Below the pieces are notes generated by a model. It had not been told where the DNA came from and ran no database searches. It was given only the letters and a program-made list of their open reading frames with translations. The translations under genes were made by a program, and so were the position numbers. Shown piece by piece: positions 35,131 through 46,500 of a stretch of 64,000 nucleotides of DNA (its first letter is position 1; the number at the start of each line of letters is the position of its first letter). Location of the stretch: positions 1 through 64,000 of the forward strand of contig UZAN01039790.1 of assembly GCA_900618425.1 (NCBI GenBank), in the 5' to 3' direction. This stretch comes from Echinostoma caproni. Taxonomy: Eukaryota; Platyhelminthes; Trematoda; Plagiorchiida; Echinostomatidae.

Positions 35131-35200
35131 GGGCGTTGATGATCAACTGGTTAAGGTCATCCAAATATCATCCTGAGGTCGATGCCCACCCGCTAGCACA
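35131..35200 (+). repeat. tRNA-like SINE fragment (second family)
   Basis: TGATCAACTGGTTAAGGTCATC followed by AATATCATCCTGAGGTCGATGCCC resembles an A-box-to-anticodon segment of a tRNA-derived repeat. A related stretch, TGATCCAGTGGTAAGGGTCATC then AATATTGATCC, occurs at about 50078-50115 in the same orientation. The B box is degenerate in both. Confidence 0.4.
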
Positions 35201-35736
35201 GCCGATTTATCACATTTTCGTAATTCTCCAGACAGTCTCTGAAAAACCGCTGCTCTCTTAGTGAGAGTTGCTTGCATGTCTATGTAGTCAGTAAACACGA
35301 TAAAAGTAGAAACACTGGCTATAATTATTTATGCAAACAAGCTTCGTTGTATTCTCTCTCAATCTTCAAGTTTATCTAGGTTGAGGGAGACAGAAAACCT
35401 AAACCTGCGGTGAAATTTGTTGCACAATTTGCTCAAATAAAGTAGGATTAGTGCTTATGCAGGATCATTGTGATGCGTTTGAGTGGAAAATAATCAACGA
35501 ACCAGGAGTCCCCTGTCAACTCGGAAGTGACAGTTAAGAGGGACTGAGGGAAGGGAGGTTTGAACAATGAAGTGAGGCTCGACTCAACACTTGCAGTCCG
35601 ACGTGCGCCGAAACAAACTCTGTCTCGGTAGACAGAGAAAGAGGGACGAGAGGCAGACGTAGACTACTGAATTGGTCTTGACTGAATATGTCATGAATGA
35701 ATACGCGGGGAAGTGATCAAAATATAAAATGAAAAG

Positions 35737-35930
35737 TCAATATGTGACTGAGAATCTGAGTGTTGATTTGTGAGTGTACGTGTGTTGACAGACAAGAAGT
35801 ATGATGGAGCGGGGAACAAAGTACCGGATAAACCAAGACAGTGCACAGACAGGAGCGTAATCTACGACGGCTTGAAGCAAAAGGAGCGTGTCATCAACAA
35901 ATATAAAACGGAAAGTGTCCTTCACGAGCA
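35737..35930 (-). pseudogene. short RT-like fragment
   Basis: A 62-codon frame contains FRFIFVDDTLLLLQAV, which resembles an RT motif C box (hydrophobic-hydrophobic-x-D-D) and its following strand as found in CR1-like elements (YADDTVLLLQ). Other RT motifs around it are not recognisable, so this could be coincidence. It lies between the LTR-like repeat and the plus-strand exon region. Confidence 0.3.
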
Positions 35931-36206
35931 GTCATTCAGGTGAGTGCAAACGAAGGTAAGAAGGACAACCAGTTTGATGTGTACTGCGAAAAGCCAGGCA
36001 CTTCAAAAACATTGAAAGCAATGTTTAAAACAATTGGGTGTTAGTGTAGAGTAAAATAAAAAACAGAACAGCAATATGTTTAAAGTTTTCGGGAAGAAAT
36101 AATAATTAATCCAATAGCAAACAATAACAGGTAGCCCACTCTGATTCCTGGACTCTAGTTCTATGCTGTGGAACGAAACTGTAATGATTGTAGTAGTAGT
36201 AGTATT

Positions 36207-36636
36207 ACGCACGGAATTCGGAACACGAACCACGCAATAGGAATCACAGAACACTAATCTAGGATCAGTTATCACGGACTGGATGACGGAAGCGACGGAC
36301 TGCAATGGCACGAGGTCGCAATATCCCATGTGAAGGAGACGCGAGGAAAGGCCACAAAAATGGTAGTTCATGGTTCATTTATTGGAAGAAATGAGGGCGA
36401 TTATATAATATGTACAAAAGAAGACCATGGGGTATCTAGGCTTTGACCAATTGTATTTAAGTATTGTTTGCATAATTCTGCTTCTGTCTCCACTGTCTCA
36501 GATTGGAGGGCAATACCTACCTACGGTGTGTAGTCAGAAGCCTTACGCGTGTCACTGACTTCACCTTTCAAACTTGATTGATCGCATGTGTCCGAAAACT
36601 GTAACGCGGTGCTCCATGGTAGGCATCATCACGTGG
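36207..36636 (-). repeat. LTR-like repeat, copy 1 (solo)
   Basis: A roughly 430-450 base segment nearly identical to 54565-55001 in the same orientation. On the minus strand it has TATATAA (36401-36407 complement) followed about 20 bases later by AATAAA (36378-36383 complement), the promoter and polyadenylation signals of a retrotransposon LTR with a short R region. The end reads CCGAATTCCGTGCGTAATACTACT on the minus strand, next to an ACT repeat. No internal pol sequence is attached, so it is probably a solo LTR. A tailed SINE-like origin is possible because of the trinucleotide run. Confidence 0.6.
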
Positions 36637-36793
36637 ATCACCTGGATCATCATAGAAACCCAGGCCAAATAACTTTGTTGTGAACGTCGGTGGTATAATC
36701 GCGCATTTATCTGTTCAGTCAATTATCTTGTCTCATGGATTCCGGAAGATGTGGCTAATGAGTCTAATGTAACATCATTTTGCAGGGGAGTGT

Positions 36794-37078
36794 TCACACT
36801 ACTTTGTTACAACTGAAACGACCACTGGTCTCTCCATCCCTTCTCATACATGGTGTTCTTTCTTTAGAGGACTCCTTTACTTCTCTACTAAACACATCCT
36901 TTTGAATGTATGCTATTTCTGATTCTAGGAAACCTGTCTCAGTTATTCCCATTACTAAACTGTGTAGATCCAGCCTTCTTTCCAAATATTTCCGTCCTAT
37001 TGCTCTCAAGTAATGTGCTCCTAAAGTAGCATGCTCTGCCATTCTCAAGCATTTTATTGCCTCATTCAATGATCTCAC
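36794..37078 (-). pseudogene. decayed ORF of an unidentified family shared with 5253-5570
   Basis: A 94-codon frame that resembles the minus-strand frame at 5253-5570: AIGRKYLERRLDLHSL, then MGITETGFLESEIAY, then KERTPCMRRDGETSG. The copy here is better preserved at its N-terminal side and the other at its C-terminal side. The family is not recognised. It sits between the LTR-like repeat and a GC-rich repeat region, so it is probably part of a mobile element. Confidence 0.45.
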
Positions 37079-37099
37079 AAACCCTCGTCAGTTTGCATA

Positions 37100-37680
37100 T
37101 AGAACAAAAGCCTGAATAAAGTTGAGGGGCGGGTGTCTGGGTTTTCGGCTGGTCACTCTTCCCTTGCACCTCACGAAATGCTTCCATACGACCAAGCGCC
37201 TGAAATAGCCTCTGCTGAGGAAACTGTACTCACTGCTTTCTCGTGGCGGAGATCTTTTCTCACCAAAGTGAGAGGACGGAAAGCCGATATCTGGGGCTAA
37301 AACCGGGTTAGTGAATCACTGGTAGTTAACCTAGGGCAGTTGGCCAAATACCCTGATTCCAAACCAACCAAGAGGAGGCGTACGAACCACACACGCACAA
37401 CCTCCTGGTTGTAACAGTGGTCACCGGCTCAATTGGGTATCTAGGTGTATTGAGCACCTTGGACGTTCGACCCCGTCCAAAGGGTGTATGATCCGATGAA
37501 CTGAACACCGGCACCCAATGGATTGCAGTTTTTGCACACCGCCCGCTGCCTAGCGGGTCAGGCTTTGGTTAGCCGAAGGCTCCGGCTGGGATTCCCTAAG
37601 AAAATTCATGTACCTTGGCCTGGGCAACCCGGTAGTAATCAGCCCACATGCAAATCATGAAACGCTCTTCTTTTTATAAG
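37100..37680 (+). repeat. GC-rich repeat, possible 5' region of an RTE-like element
   Basis: This stretch is clearly more GC-rich than its surroundings and has no open frame. Its end, GGGCAACCCGGTAGTAATCAG then ATGCAAATCATGAA and CTCTTC (37622-37672), resembles 62886-62925 (GGGCAACAAGGCAGTTATCTAC, ATGCAAACCATGAA, TGTTCTT). The shared block suggests an interspersed repeat. Assigning it to the untranslated leader of an RTE-like element is a guess. Confidence 0.4.
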
Positions 37681-37847
37681 GATTATTGTATCGCTATTTG
37701 TTTGGCACACAATCTGGATTCAGAGGTTTTTAAATGTATGTATAACAATCAGGGTCGCCTTGAACGCTGTCGCCTCCCTAGTTTATTAAGTAACTTTACG
37801 TGCCCGCATAATCGGTGAGAATAACTCACTCAAGTGTAGCCAATTAG

Positions 37848-37910
37848 GTAGCATTCATTCGGTTGTTCACATGCACCGGGCACTGTTGGTGGTTGTGGAT
37901 ATTAGATATT
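37848..37910 (+). repeat. fragment of the 6.5-kb repeat unit
   Basis: CATTCGGTTGTTCACATGCACC and GGGCACTGTTGGTGGTTGTGGAT match the unit found twice at 6.5-6.9 kb (CATTCGGTTGTTTACGGGCAAC, GGCCCTGTTGATGATGTTGGAT). Only the unit core is present; the tRNA-like and hammerhead parts are absent. Confidence 0.5.
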
Positions 37911-38567
37911 TCCCCCGCTTTCGACTGTATTCCACTTTCTTTTTGTCATTTATGAATTGGAATCATTTAATTGTCCAAAGCACCTACTGGGGTGAACACT
38001 TGACTAATTTACAAGCAAAATTTATTACTGTCCATGGGGTTTCAAAACATTAAAATCAGAATAAATTAGGAATGATGCAGCGAGCGGTTCTTTATTCGTT
38101 CTTGCTATTCACTTACATCAATGATCTGTAAATGAATTAACGTGTCCAGTTATTGGAACAGGCTGACGATTTAGCTCTTTTCCAGGTCATTTGTGTGTCT
38201 GGTGACCTGAATTATTCCACAGTTTGTCCTACATTCCTTTGGTTTTGACTAATCCATTGCAATTCACACTTTGACTAGTAACTCATGTACTCATCAAAAT
38301 CCGTGCTGTAATAGTCCGACTGAACACTAGACTCCGAATCAAATTACAACACAATACTCAACAACGAAATCGTATTGGAATAAGTGGAAAGCAGGAATCT
38401 ACAAGGATATCGTGTTCAATAAAACAAATGAGTTCACAGTCTATGTGCAATCACCAAATCCGCCACAGTTTGAAGGAAGCTCCAGTTTTGTGGGATCGCC
38501 GCGGTTTTCGTTGCGCAGCCATTCGGATATTCTTGGCACTTTGGTAATATTTTCAGCATATGTACTA

Positions 38568-38612
38568 TAATATAATTATATATATATAATATATGATAAT
38601 AATATATAATTC
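38568..38612. repeat. AT-rich low-complexity tract
   Basis: A run of TATA and TAATA units about 45 bases long. It can form weak hairpins but carries no other signal. Confidence 0.6.
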
Positions 38613-38649
38613 GTTTAAAATAGACTCAGAAATAACAGTATTAGTATAC

Positions 38650-39330
38650 TCAAAATTAGCATCAGTACTGAGAAAATCGCAAATTAATTGGTCTACATGT
38701 CTACGATGTAAAGTACCATCGTCCAAACCCAATAATTAACAATATCTTTGCCCCATTAATTCCAGGACGGTGCATCTAGGAGCATTGTTTCCACTATGAT
38801 ACAGAATTTTCTGAGACTCCAGTTGTAGAACATCCGTTTGAAGTATTTGACTGTTGTACGTCTCTTCTGAACAATGTCACGTAGTTGAATGTACTACGTT
38901 CAGATATTTCATCAGGAGGTTATCGATGCACCTATCTGGTTCATCAAACATACTGGGATTCATAGATGCAGTGACACTCCTCAGTGTGGGCAAAATGTTT
39001 TCGACTGCACCATTGGATTGCGGATGTCGAGGTGGAATGAGATCATGGGGACAGCTCACGAAGTGCAACGAATTGGTACTTTTCTTAGCAGTGAAATAAC
39101 TTTCATCATCAGTCACCATTGTGTGAGGGACACCTAATATACTCAGCGTTTTTCTGAGGGCTCGAATGGTAAATTCTGCACCATATGCCAAAGTAAAATA
39201 GATCTCAGGCTGCATTTATGTAAGGACCATGAATATCGGTTTACCCTCTATCGGTTCGTTCATCCTCGTGAACTATCGGTCATAAACACATTACCTTCAA
39301 CTTGAGGAGATTGTGTGAAATGTTTAGTAG
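38650..39330 (-). pseudogene. Ty3/gypsy integrase relic
   Basis: The main frame on the minus strand (39215 to 38877) is a gypsy integrase catalytic core: PEIYFTLAYGAEFTI, then LSILGVPHTMVTDDESYF, where the second catalytic Asp is kept, then PPRHPQSNGAVENI, where the catalytic Glu is kept. Upstream, a broken frame with NEPIEGKPIFMVLT resembles the DFAGPxxGxxxLVVVDAYSKW strand that holds the first Asp, but that residue is not preserved here. Downstream frames (38650-38860) have RCTVLELMGQRYC, then LDDGTLHRRHVDQ, matching the C-terminal domain that ends in RRHxDQ. At least two stops or shifts break it. RT and RNase H are not next to it. Confidence 0.8.
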
Positions 39331-39719
39331 TTACCATGCTCAAAATCCAACTAGGGACCCCATATTCACAAGTGCGTAAAGAAATCTCGTGGATCTGGCG
39401 GGGCCTTTAAAATTGGCCGCGCTGTCCGTTACATCGTCGGACTCGGAACTACACAATCACTCTTCACCAGATTTTATCTGGGATACACATCCTTTGTTGT
39501 CATAGAAACGTTGTGCAATTATGGTCATCCTAAATTCTGTGAAATACTCTGCCGTTTTCATGAAGCAACTTTGAATTTCCGGTCACTGGATTTCACCTTC
39601 TTTTGGAAAATAGGTTTGTAATAGAGAGAAAAGAATTTACGGAAATCTGAAACGTTTTTCAGAAAACATCAAGCTGCAGGGCAGGTCGCACTACGCAAAA
39701 GATCAGTTTCAGACATCTG

Positions 39720-40476
39720 AATTCCCACAGTCATCAGTGGAAATGTGCGCTCCCTGTTTAGTAATATGGCAGAAGTAATAGATCTGACAAGGAGTCGTGA
39801 ATATCCAAAGGTCGGAGTCGTAATGCTTCAGGAGAGCTGGATTCATAATAAAATTCATCATAACGTGGTTAACATTGACAAATTTTTCATCTGCCTGGTT
39901 GACCGACTCGTTCGGGTTCACAAACGAGGCGGTGGTGTTATGACATACATAAATGACAATCGGTGTAAATCAGGCAAACGAGTCCTTATGTATTCAACCA
40001 TTTGTATCAGTACTTCACTGTACAAATGCAGACCTAAACACCTCAGTAACTACCGACATATTATTTTTGGTAACATTTACATTTCTCCTTCATGTTCCAC
40101 TGATCATTTTACTGAGTTCACAAATGTTTTCTCAGCCGATTTACTAAATTACTTAGACTCCTCCCTTTGCATCATGTGTGGTGACTTCAATAGGCGTGAT
40201 GTCACGTTTTTGACAACCCTTGGACTACAAAACGTTGTTAACTTTCCGACCAGACTCGGGGCTTGTCTTGATTTGTGTTTGATTAACGATCTGAATTTAT
40301 TTCACTTGCGTAGCCGTTCTCCTATTGGCACCGCTGATAATGCAACACTGAAGCTATCACCCACGATCTATGGTAGGTCCAATCATCAGTCATATAATCG
40401 GCATCGTGATCGTTGTCTCCGTCGGCGTCAATGTCAACCCGAAAATCTCGCCAAACTAAGAGATATATTAGATTAG
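39720..40476 (+). pseudogene. CR1-like retrotransposon: APE-type endonuclease
   Basis: The N-terminal half of a CR1-like polyprotein, an apurinic-endonuclease-like domain that would nick target DNA. The frame starts in SGNVRSLFSNMAEV (39733 on), the usual strand-1 Asn region, then VVMLQESWIHNKI, where the metal-binding Glu is kept. RGGGVMTYIN and LCIMCGDFNRRD follow, keeping the Asp/Asn pair. Near the end, RSPIGTADNATL corresponds to the family's GTSDHATL box: the Asp is retained but the catalytic His is Asn. The frame is open for 243 codons, unusually long for this window, and ends at 40476. It belongs with the RT at 40774-42116. Confidence 0.85.
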
Positions 40477-42116
40477 ACAGATTTCTCTTTATTTGTACAT
40501 AATGACCCCTCTATATTTTGTCATACCCTGAGTGAATATTTAAAGTTCTGTTATGATAGGTACTGTCCGTGTGAAGCTTTATACTTACGGTCAAACAGTT
40601 TGTCGTCCCCTACTCTTAAACGATTAGGTCGGAAGAAAGAATAAGCTTTCAAAGCAAAAAAGTACTATTTCGTGAGAGACCATTCGAAAGCAATCAAGGC
40701 TGAACTGCGGAGATTGAACGCCGCTTATGTACGTGCGCTGCTGGCAAACAGGAATTGTCGGGAAAAATAGAAAATGATGTTTCAGTTCTTCGGTCTCAAA
40801 ACAAAGGAGAATCTTCCAGCTGCCGATGTGGAAGATCTCAATTGCAATTTCAGCAATGATGAAATCGACATCCCTATTCTATTCACAGCGATCGTCCTTG
40901 CTCCTAGTGTTGTTAATTTAATTACTGATCAAACAGAAGTATTCAAAACTTTCATCAATCTGAAGTCCAATAAAGCATGCGGTCCTGATGGACTGCCACC
41001 TGTTGTACTCAAAGAATTTGCAGTTTCCCTTTCCCCTGTTTTCGGTGACCTACTCAACCAGTGTTTTACTTAACATTGCATTCCGGATTGCTAGAGAGTG
41101 GCTTCTATCACGCCAGTACCCAAAACGGGACCGTCCAAATTTCGTAAGATTGCTTGCACTTCTGTTGGTTTGAAAGTAATGGAAAAGATTTTACTACAGA
41201 AGATGTCCCAGCTAAATGCTCCTGATCCAAATCAATTTGCCTATTGCAGTTCCAGGTCAACCATTGATGCGTTAGCATCCCTCATTTATTATGTCTCTTC
41301 CTCCTTGGACAAGAAATGTAAAGCTGTTCGTGTATGTTTCTTTGATTACAGTGATGCCTTTAATTGTGTTGATAAGTCCATACTTCTTCACACACTTTCT
41401 GAGAAAGGCATTCAGCCCGAGCTTACCAATCTGTTAAGCAATTATTTCACCCGTCAATTACATTTTACTAAATATAAGGATAGTAACTCTTTACTTTTAC
41501 CCTCCACTCAAGGAGTTCTTCGAGGAGCTATTCTCTTTCCCTTCTTGTTCACAACCTATATTTCTTCAATGCCTGCTTTTATGATTGTTTGTTCATCAAG
41601 TATACCAATCATGTTGTGCTTGGCATGAAGTTTTCAAATTCCTCCCTGTACCCCAAACTTATGCAGAATATTTCACTGCTCACCGACTGGTCTTCACAAC
41701 ACAATCTCAGAATGAATCTTTCCAAGTGTAATGATGTTTTATTTTCTTTGCTGAAGGGTGATCAATATGTTGGTGTGATGACCTCTTATCAGCATGTCAT
41801 TATCAACGTTGAACACGTTTCCAGAGCATGCTCCGTCAAATATCTTGGAGTCACCATTTTCCGCAATCTTCCTTGGTCTCCTAATGTCATCGAGACATTT
41901 CACAAAGTCAGAAAGCTCACCTTTTGCATTATTCGCTTGAAAATTCTATCTACCTCAACTCACTTAATAAAGCGTTTTGTTTTCTCTAGTATCCTTCCCC
42001 ACTGGCTTTATGCATCCCCTGTTATATTTCCGGATCTTTTAGCAAAGACTTCAAACTCATACGCACATCCATCAAACACGTATGTCATTACAGCGGCATA
42101 TCTCGTGAGTATGTAG
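40477..42116 (+). pseudogene. CR1-like retrotransposon: reverse transcriptase
   Basis: Downstream continuation of the endonuclease at 39720. Blocks in order: SNKACGPDGLPPVVLKEF near 40970; PVPKTGPSKFRKIA near 41115; DPNQFAYCSSRSTIDAL near 41225; motif A as CFFDYSDAFNCVDKS near 41335, intact; motif B as STQGVLRGAILFPFLF near 41505; and motif C near 41600, where FIKYTNHVVLGM replaces the FIKYADDVVLGM form, so both catalytic Asp residues of YADD are lost. The thumb has SVKYLGVTIFRNLPWS near 41840 and VRKLTFCIIRLK. Frames break near 41070 and at motif C. It is inactive but the most complete element in the window. Confidence 0.9.
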
Positions 42117-42513
42117 CGCAGTTTATTATTTCACAGCACCTTAGGGTTTGCCAGAAACTTTCCACCAGAATACTACTTGACCCATCTCATCCACTGTAAC
42201 CTCACCTTAGTCAATGAATCTCTACATCTACCACTCGCTCTATGTATAAGCAAATAGCAGCACGCACCACAACATACAAGTCTTCCGTGATACCGTAATT
42301 AGCACAATTTCTTATTATCGCTAATCTTGTCATTAGACCTCTTAAACAAAATCTTTGCTAAATTTCTCTTATCTGTTTGTTTATGTAACGTATCATCATC
42401 CGTTTTTTACCATGCAATTTCCACAGAAGATTGATTCTGTAGTAGCTGAATGTTCACCCCCTACGGGGCGACTTGAAGCCGCTTCTTGGCTTGTCTTGAC
42501 TTGACTTGACTAA
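42117..42513 (+). repeat. 3' end and TTGAC-repeat tail of the CR1-like element
   Basis: Decayed C-terminal coding (HLRVCQKLSTRILLDPSH region) and 3' untranslated DNA, ending in CTTGACTTGACTTGACT at about 42494-42510. The same tail ends the element at 62580 and, in degraded form, the fragment at 49800. A shared short tandem tail is the signature of one non-LTR family. Confidence 0.7.
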
Positions 42514-42599
42514 ATTATCTTTTCAAGCTAGAAGATTCAGGCAGTTCAGCGACAAACAACAATAATCTACATTTTTGTTCGTTTTCTCTATTCATTTTC

Positions 42600-42970
42600 A
42601 CTTCGCTCGCGGATTTTTCTGGTCAAATTAAAAGAGAACACGAAATTCTTTGTGCTGATCTGGGGATGGTCATTCGGGCGATTTTCATACCCCTTGATGA
42701 TCTAGCCACAAAATTGTGTGAACTATAGACCAGTTCGCATCTTAATCATTTGCCGAGAAAATTCTTCTCTGATTCCAACCATCCTGTACGTGGCGATCTG
42801 GTCAACTATCGCTCTCGTTCATCAACGTGTTCCGTTTATCGTTTGTTATCGTCTTAAATTAACCTAGACAGAAATTCTGCAGTTCCTTCTCCCGCAGCAA
42901 GGATCTTCTGAATTTTCCGGCAAACTTGAAGGCTAGATGTTTTATTTGTAGTATTTACTTCTATCGGATG
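42600..42970 (+). pseudogene. CR1-like 3' fragment
   Basis: A frame with FIPLDDLATKLCEL, then FFSDSNHPVRGDLVNYRSRSS and INLDRNSAVPSPAA, corresponds to the C-terminal end of the family at 5.6-6.5 and 11.4-12.5 kb (ILSDPSHHL, INLYKNSPVPY). It also shares a 3' stretch (TAGATGTTTTATTTGTA) loosely with 7085-7100. It lies just downstream of the larger element and is probably a separate, older insertion. Confidence 0.55.
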
Positions 42971-43375
42971 AGATTATGCATATTATCGTGCTGAAATGTT
43001 GTTCATTTAAAAATCTAAACGATTAAAAACTTATTTACCAACAGTCTTTCGATATCCAAACATTCACCATCTAAAGGCTTTTGATATTCTCAAATTTGTA
43101 AGACATTAGCTCCTGTTCATTCAATAATAAAAGTCAGAAGAAAGTAGTCTAGGCTTATAATGAAGACTGAAAATGGTCTTTATAATTACGCCTACAGTCC
43201 AGTTGAATTGTATTACCCAGGAATCCAATGGTACCTGTATTCAGTGTAGGATGGCACTTCGTAAATAACCTCTATTTCATATCCACTGAGACCACATGCT
43301 TGTCTGTTATTACAAGCAAACTGAATCATCCACTTCTTATGTTAAAAATGTCGAATTGTGTTCTCTTCGTACCAG

Positions 43376-43567
43376 ATTATTCTTCCAAATAACGTGCCTA
43401 TCGTATTGTGGGGGCACGGAACCTCTTCCACTTTGTGTGTAGCAACACCTGAGCCCATTGGAATGATTCATTTCGGTTGGTTCCTCGCGGATGAACTTTC
43501 AGCTCAAATTACAAATAATGAAACACGTTTGTCCCTTTCGGGGCATCGGTTGATAATAATTACATAG
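43376..43567 (+). CDS. candidate terminal exon, unknown protein
   Basis: The acceptor is GTTCTCTTCGTACCAG ending at 43375. The phase-0 frame reads IILPNNVPIVLWGHGTSS, TLCVATPEPIGMIHFGWF, LADELSAQITNNETRLSLSG, then HRLIIIT and TAG at 43565-43567. A sequon NET and alternating hydrophobic residues suggest an extracellular beta-rich segment. No donor with good context lies before the stop, so I read it as a last exon, though no AATAAA follows closely. Product not recognised. Confidence 0.4.
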   Translation: MILPNNVPIVLWGHGTSSTLCVATPEPIGMIHFGWFLADELSAQITNNETRLSLSGHRLIIIT

Positions 43568-43599
43568 AGGACACTATTGTCGAATCATTTGTGTGAGGT

Positions 43600-46500
43600 C
43601 ACAAACTTCCAAAGGGTCATTCATACAATGACCGATAGAAAGCTGGGGCTAGAAAACGGGGACGTATGTCGNCGGAATCGAGAGAAACCATTTAGATCGT
43701 ACATTTGGAAATGAATTCATTTCAGAGGCGCGGTGCAAACCGATCCTTATCAGAAGGGAATTTGTGGGCTTATCTATTTTTTTCCGGAACTTCCTAAGGA
43801 AACAAATGAAAGCTAACATTTCGAGAGATCACAATCAGGTAGATGTGGTCAATCCTTTTTACAACGCACAGAAATATCTCTCCTCAGACTGGTAAGTATA
43901 TTTCATCTTCTGGAAACTATAATAACTTCAAAATTAACGTCGTTGGGGCGGGGGGTCATTTGTGGATTGTACATGAACTTGATAGGACAGCTATGACGGT
44001 TTAGTATGAGGCATTTTTTGCAAAATCTATGAATACGTTTGCTGTTTTGATGGATCAACTTCCAGACGTCTGCTGATTTATTTGTCTATTGCGGGCAATA
44101 ATTATTGGTTGACTGGCATCAAGATATGAAATTATGTGAGAATATTGACCCACATTTATTCCGTTACCGCTTTCATAAAACCAACAGAATATTAGCATCA
44201 ATCTGCTCAGTGATTGTTCAGATTTTCTACGGCTATCAGACTATTTGCAACAAAAGGGCCCCTGTTTGGTTCGAGGTATTATGTCACTGCGTTATTGTTC
44301 AAAAATCACCCAGCAAGTTGCGTTCCCACCGGCAACGCACTGTATGATCGGTCCCAGTATGTGACGGTCTACTGCTTTGTTTGAGCTAGAATTAAAAATA
44401 AACATCTCTTAGTATGCATGCATTGAGCACTGCTTTGTTCGCCAACGTCTAATGTGACTGATTTCCGTGGATTGGCATTTATTAGCTGACTTTGATTAAT
44501 CCATTGAATGAATGTTCGTTTAAGCACTGAAAAGGTGAAAAACAAAGTCGGACGGTGCAATTTGCAACATTTTACAGCTTCGTTTCACCCAGACAGAGAG
44601 CAAATTTGATGCAGGGCCTGTGATCACAGGCGTGCAAAATCTGTTCTGACATTCTGTTAGAACAAGAACAGACGAAAATAAGGAATTTCTCTAAGAGAAT
44701 GCTTTAACGGATGGGTTTATGTATGGTATCTTCTACGGAAAAGACACTCCGAATCAGTTCACTAGGTTCAGAAGAATAAAGTGTTCTTCCGTTCACTTTT
44801 TTCAGAAAATGGGATATCTCACCTCTTGACTCATACAGTAAAGCGGACCTAGAACGCAGGTCAATTACCGTGTGGATTCCATGGTTTACCCCTAATCAGG
44901 AACCAACACAAATATAGGCTGCCTACGATGGTCAATTCTATGTTGATCCAGTTAAGAAAGTGCGTTTGTAATGCAACGTAAATTGGCTGTATGGCGAAAT
45001 AACTATTCCAACGAGCAGAGGAACATTGTTCATGGTGTTTAGGACAAAGAAGCACAGGAAGCGTTTAAAGCGCCATTTTAAAGGACACAGAACTTCAAAG
45101 TAGACCGGAATTGGCGTTCAGGGTTATCGACCGTGTGCTCTCCAACCCCCCTAATATAGTGTGGTTACACACAGTAGTCACCACTGCGGTGATAAGCATT
45201 CGTCTCTTCGCACCCGAACTATGTGCACGAAAGCGACTGGTTGGCAAATTGATCACCAACATCGATAGCATTACCAACACTCCGATGACAACACAGACAC
45301 ATAAGGCTCACTCCAACCCTCCTCCCCCTCCATCGCGAATGACTTTTCAAACCAGCGTGAAAACGTTTCCCGACTAACAACAAACTGTTATATGATCTTT
45401 ACAGGGGTGATAAGCAATCAAGAGTAACAAATTTGGAATAATCGATCCGATTGTTTACAGGCACTAGGCATTGTTGATGGTCTTGCTCGTCCTTTAGGCT
45501 GGTTTTCGCAACTCTTCGCTTATAAAGCATCAATAATCATTTTAAAACACTTGCTCGTCTTCGGACTTATGTTCAGTTATTCCAATTGATCTATTGTGAA
45601 ACTTCAGCTAGTTGTTGTTTTATGTTCTCCTAAATTTTAAATGAACGTTTTACTATCCATGCGTTTCGTTTCGTTTCTTTTCGAAGGTTTATTACACAAT
45701 TAGCCTTGAGGATCTTTGATGTACCTTCAGCTTTTTAATATGTTTTCTGACATCATTCTAATTTACACATTATTCAGCTCATTCAAACCGTATTAGAACA
45801 GGTTGGAATGTATTAGTTTGAGTTAGTGATGCAAAGGTGCATGAGGATCCAGTTTTGAGTCACAGTGCTACCGCAAGGTTGTGTCCGTCAAAAACGCGGA
45901 TACAATTAACATAGGTGTGATTGTCCTTAAGGCACTTCCGGGTACTTCCGAAAATGCTTTTTCCTTTTGTTCTTCCAGTGAAGCTATATGTGCCAATCGA
46001 ATGACCGGAACTCCGTGTCTGTGTGCACTGTCAAGAGCTCCATTAACCAACGTGGATCTACGATATGACCGAGGGACCGTATCTCGCTAAAACATCAAAT
46101 CCCAACCTTGAATTCGGAAAGGTGAAAGAAGATTGCATTTCCCCGAGGAAGAAAGTTATATGTATAAACAATAATCGGATAATGTCAATTATACTATTGT
46201 TGTATGTTTAAGATTGTATTTTCACTGGTTACCGGATGTCCAGTCAGTTCAGGGCATGTGGAACAATGAGTGTTCATTCGGGAGATACAGCATACCGGAT
46301 TCTATGTTTCAGATGACCTGACCTGACTAGCAGCAAACAATGTGTTTTCTAAGGAACCTGATGTGTCAGAAATCTGGTAAGGGTAAAAACAGGTTTATAT
46401 GCGTTCCCGACTGAGGCGGGGGCACAGTTCTCATACTACGTGGTGTTCCCAGTATATTATACCGTATCGAAGTAAGCCCGTTATAAAAAATAAATGGTGA

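Noticed and set aside
7633..43567. Assigning the plus-strand exons to a sperm ion-channel ectodomain subunit or a GPI-processing enzyme
   Set aside because: The beta-rich, glycosylated look brought these families to mind, but I could not match a single diagnostic motif, so no name is given.
45111..45377. Plus-strand frame with a proline-rich end
   Set aside because: It looked protein-like at first, but I found no splice sites, no family match and an equally open minus-strand frame.
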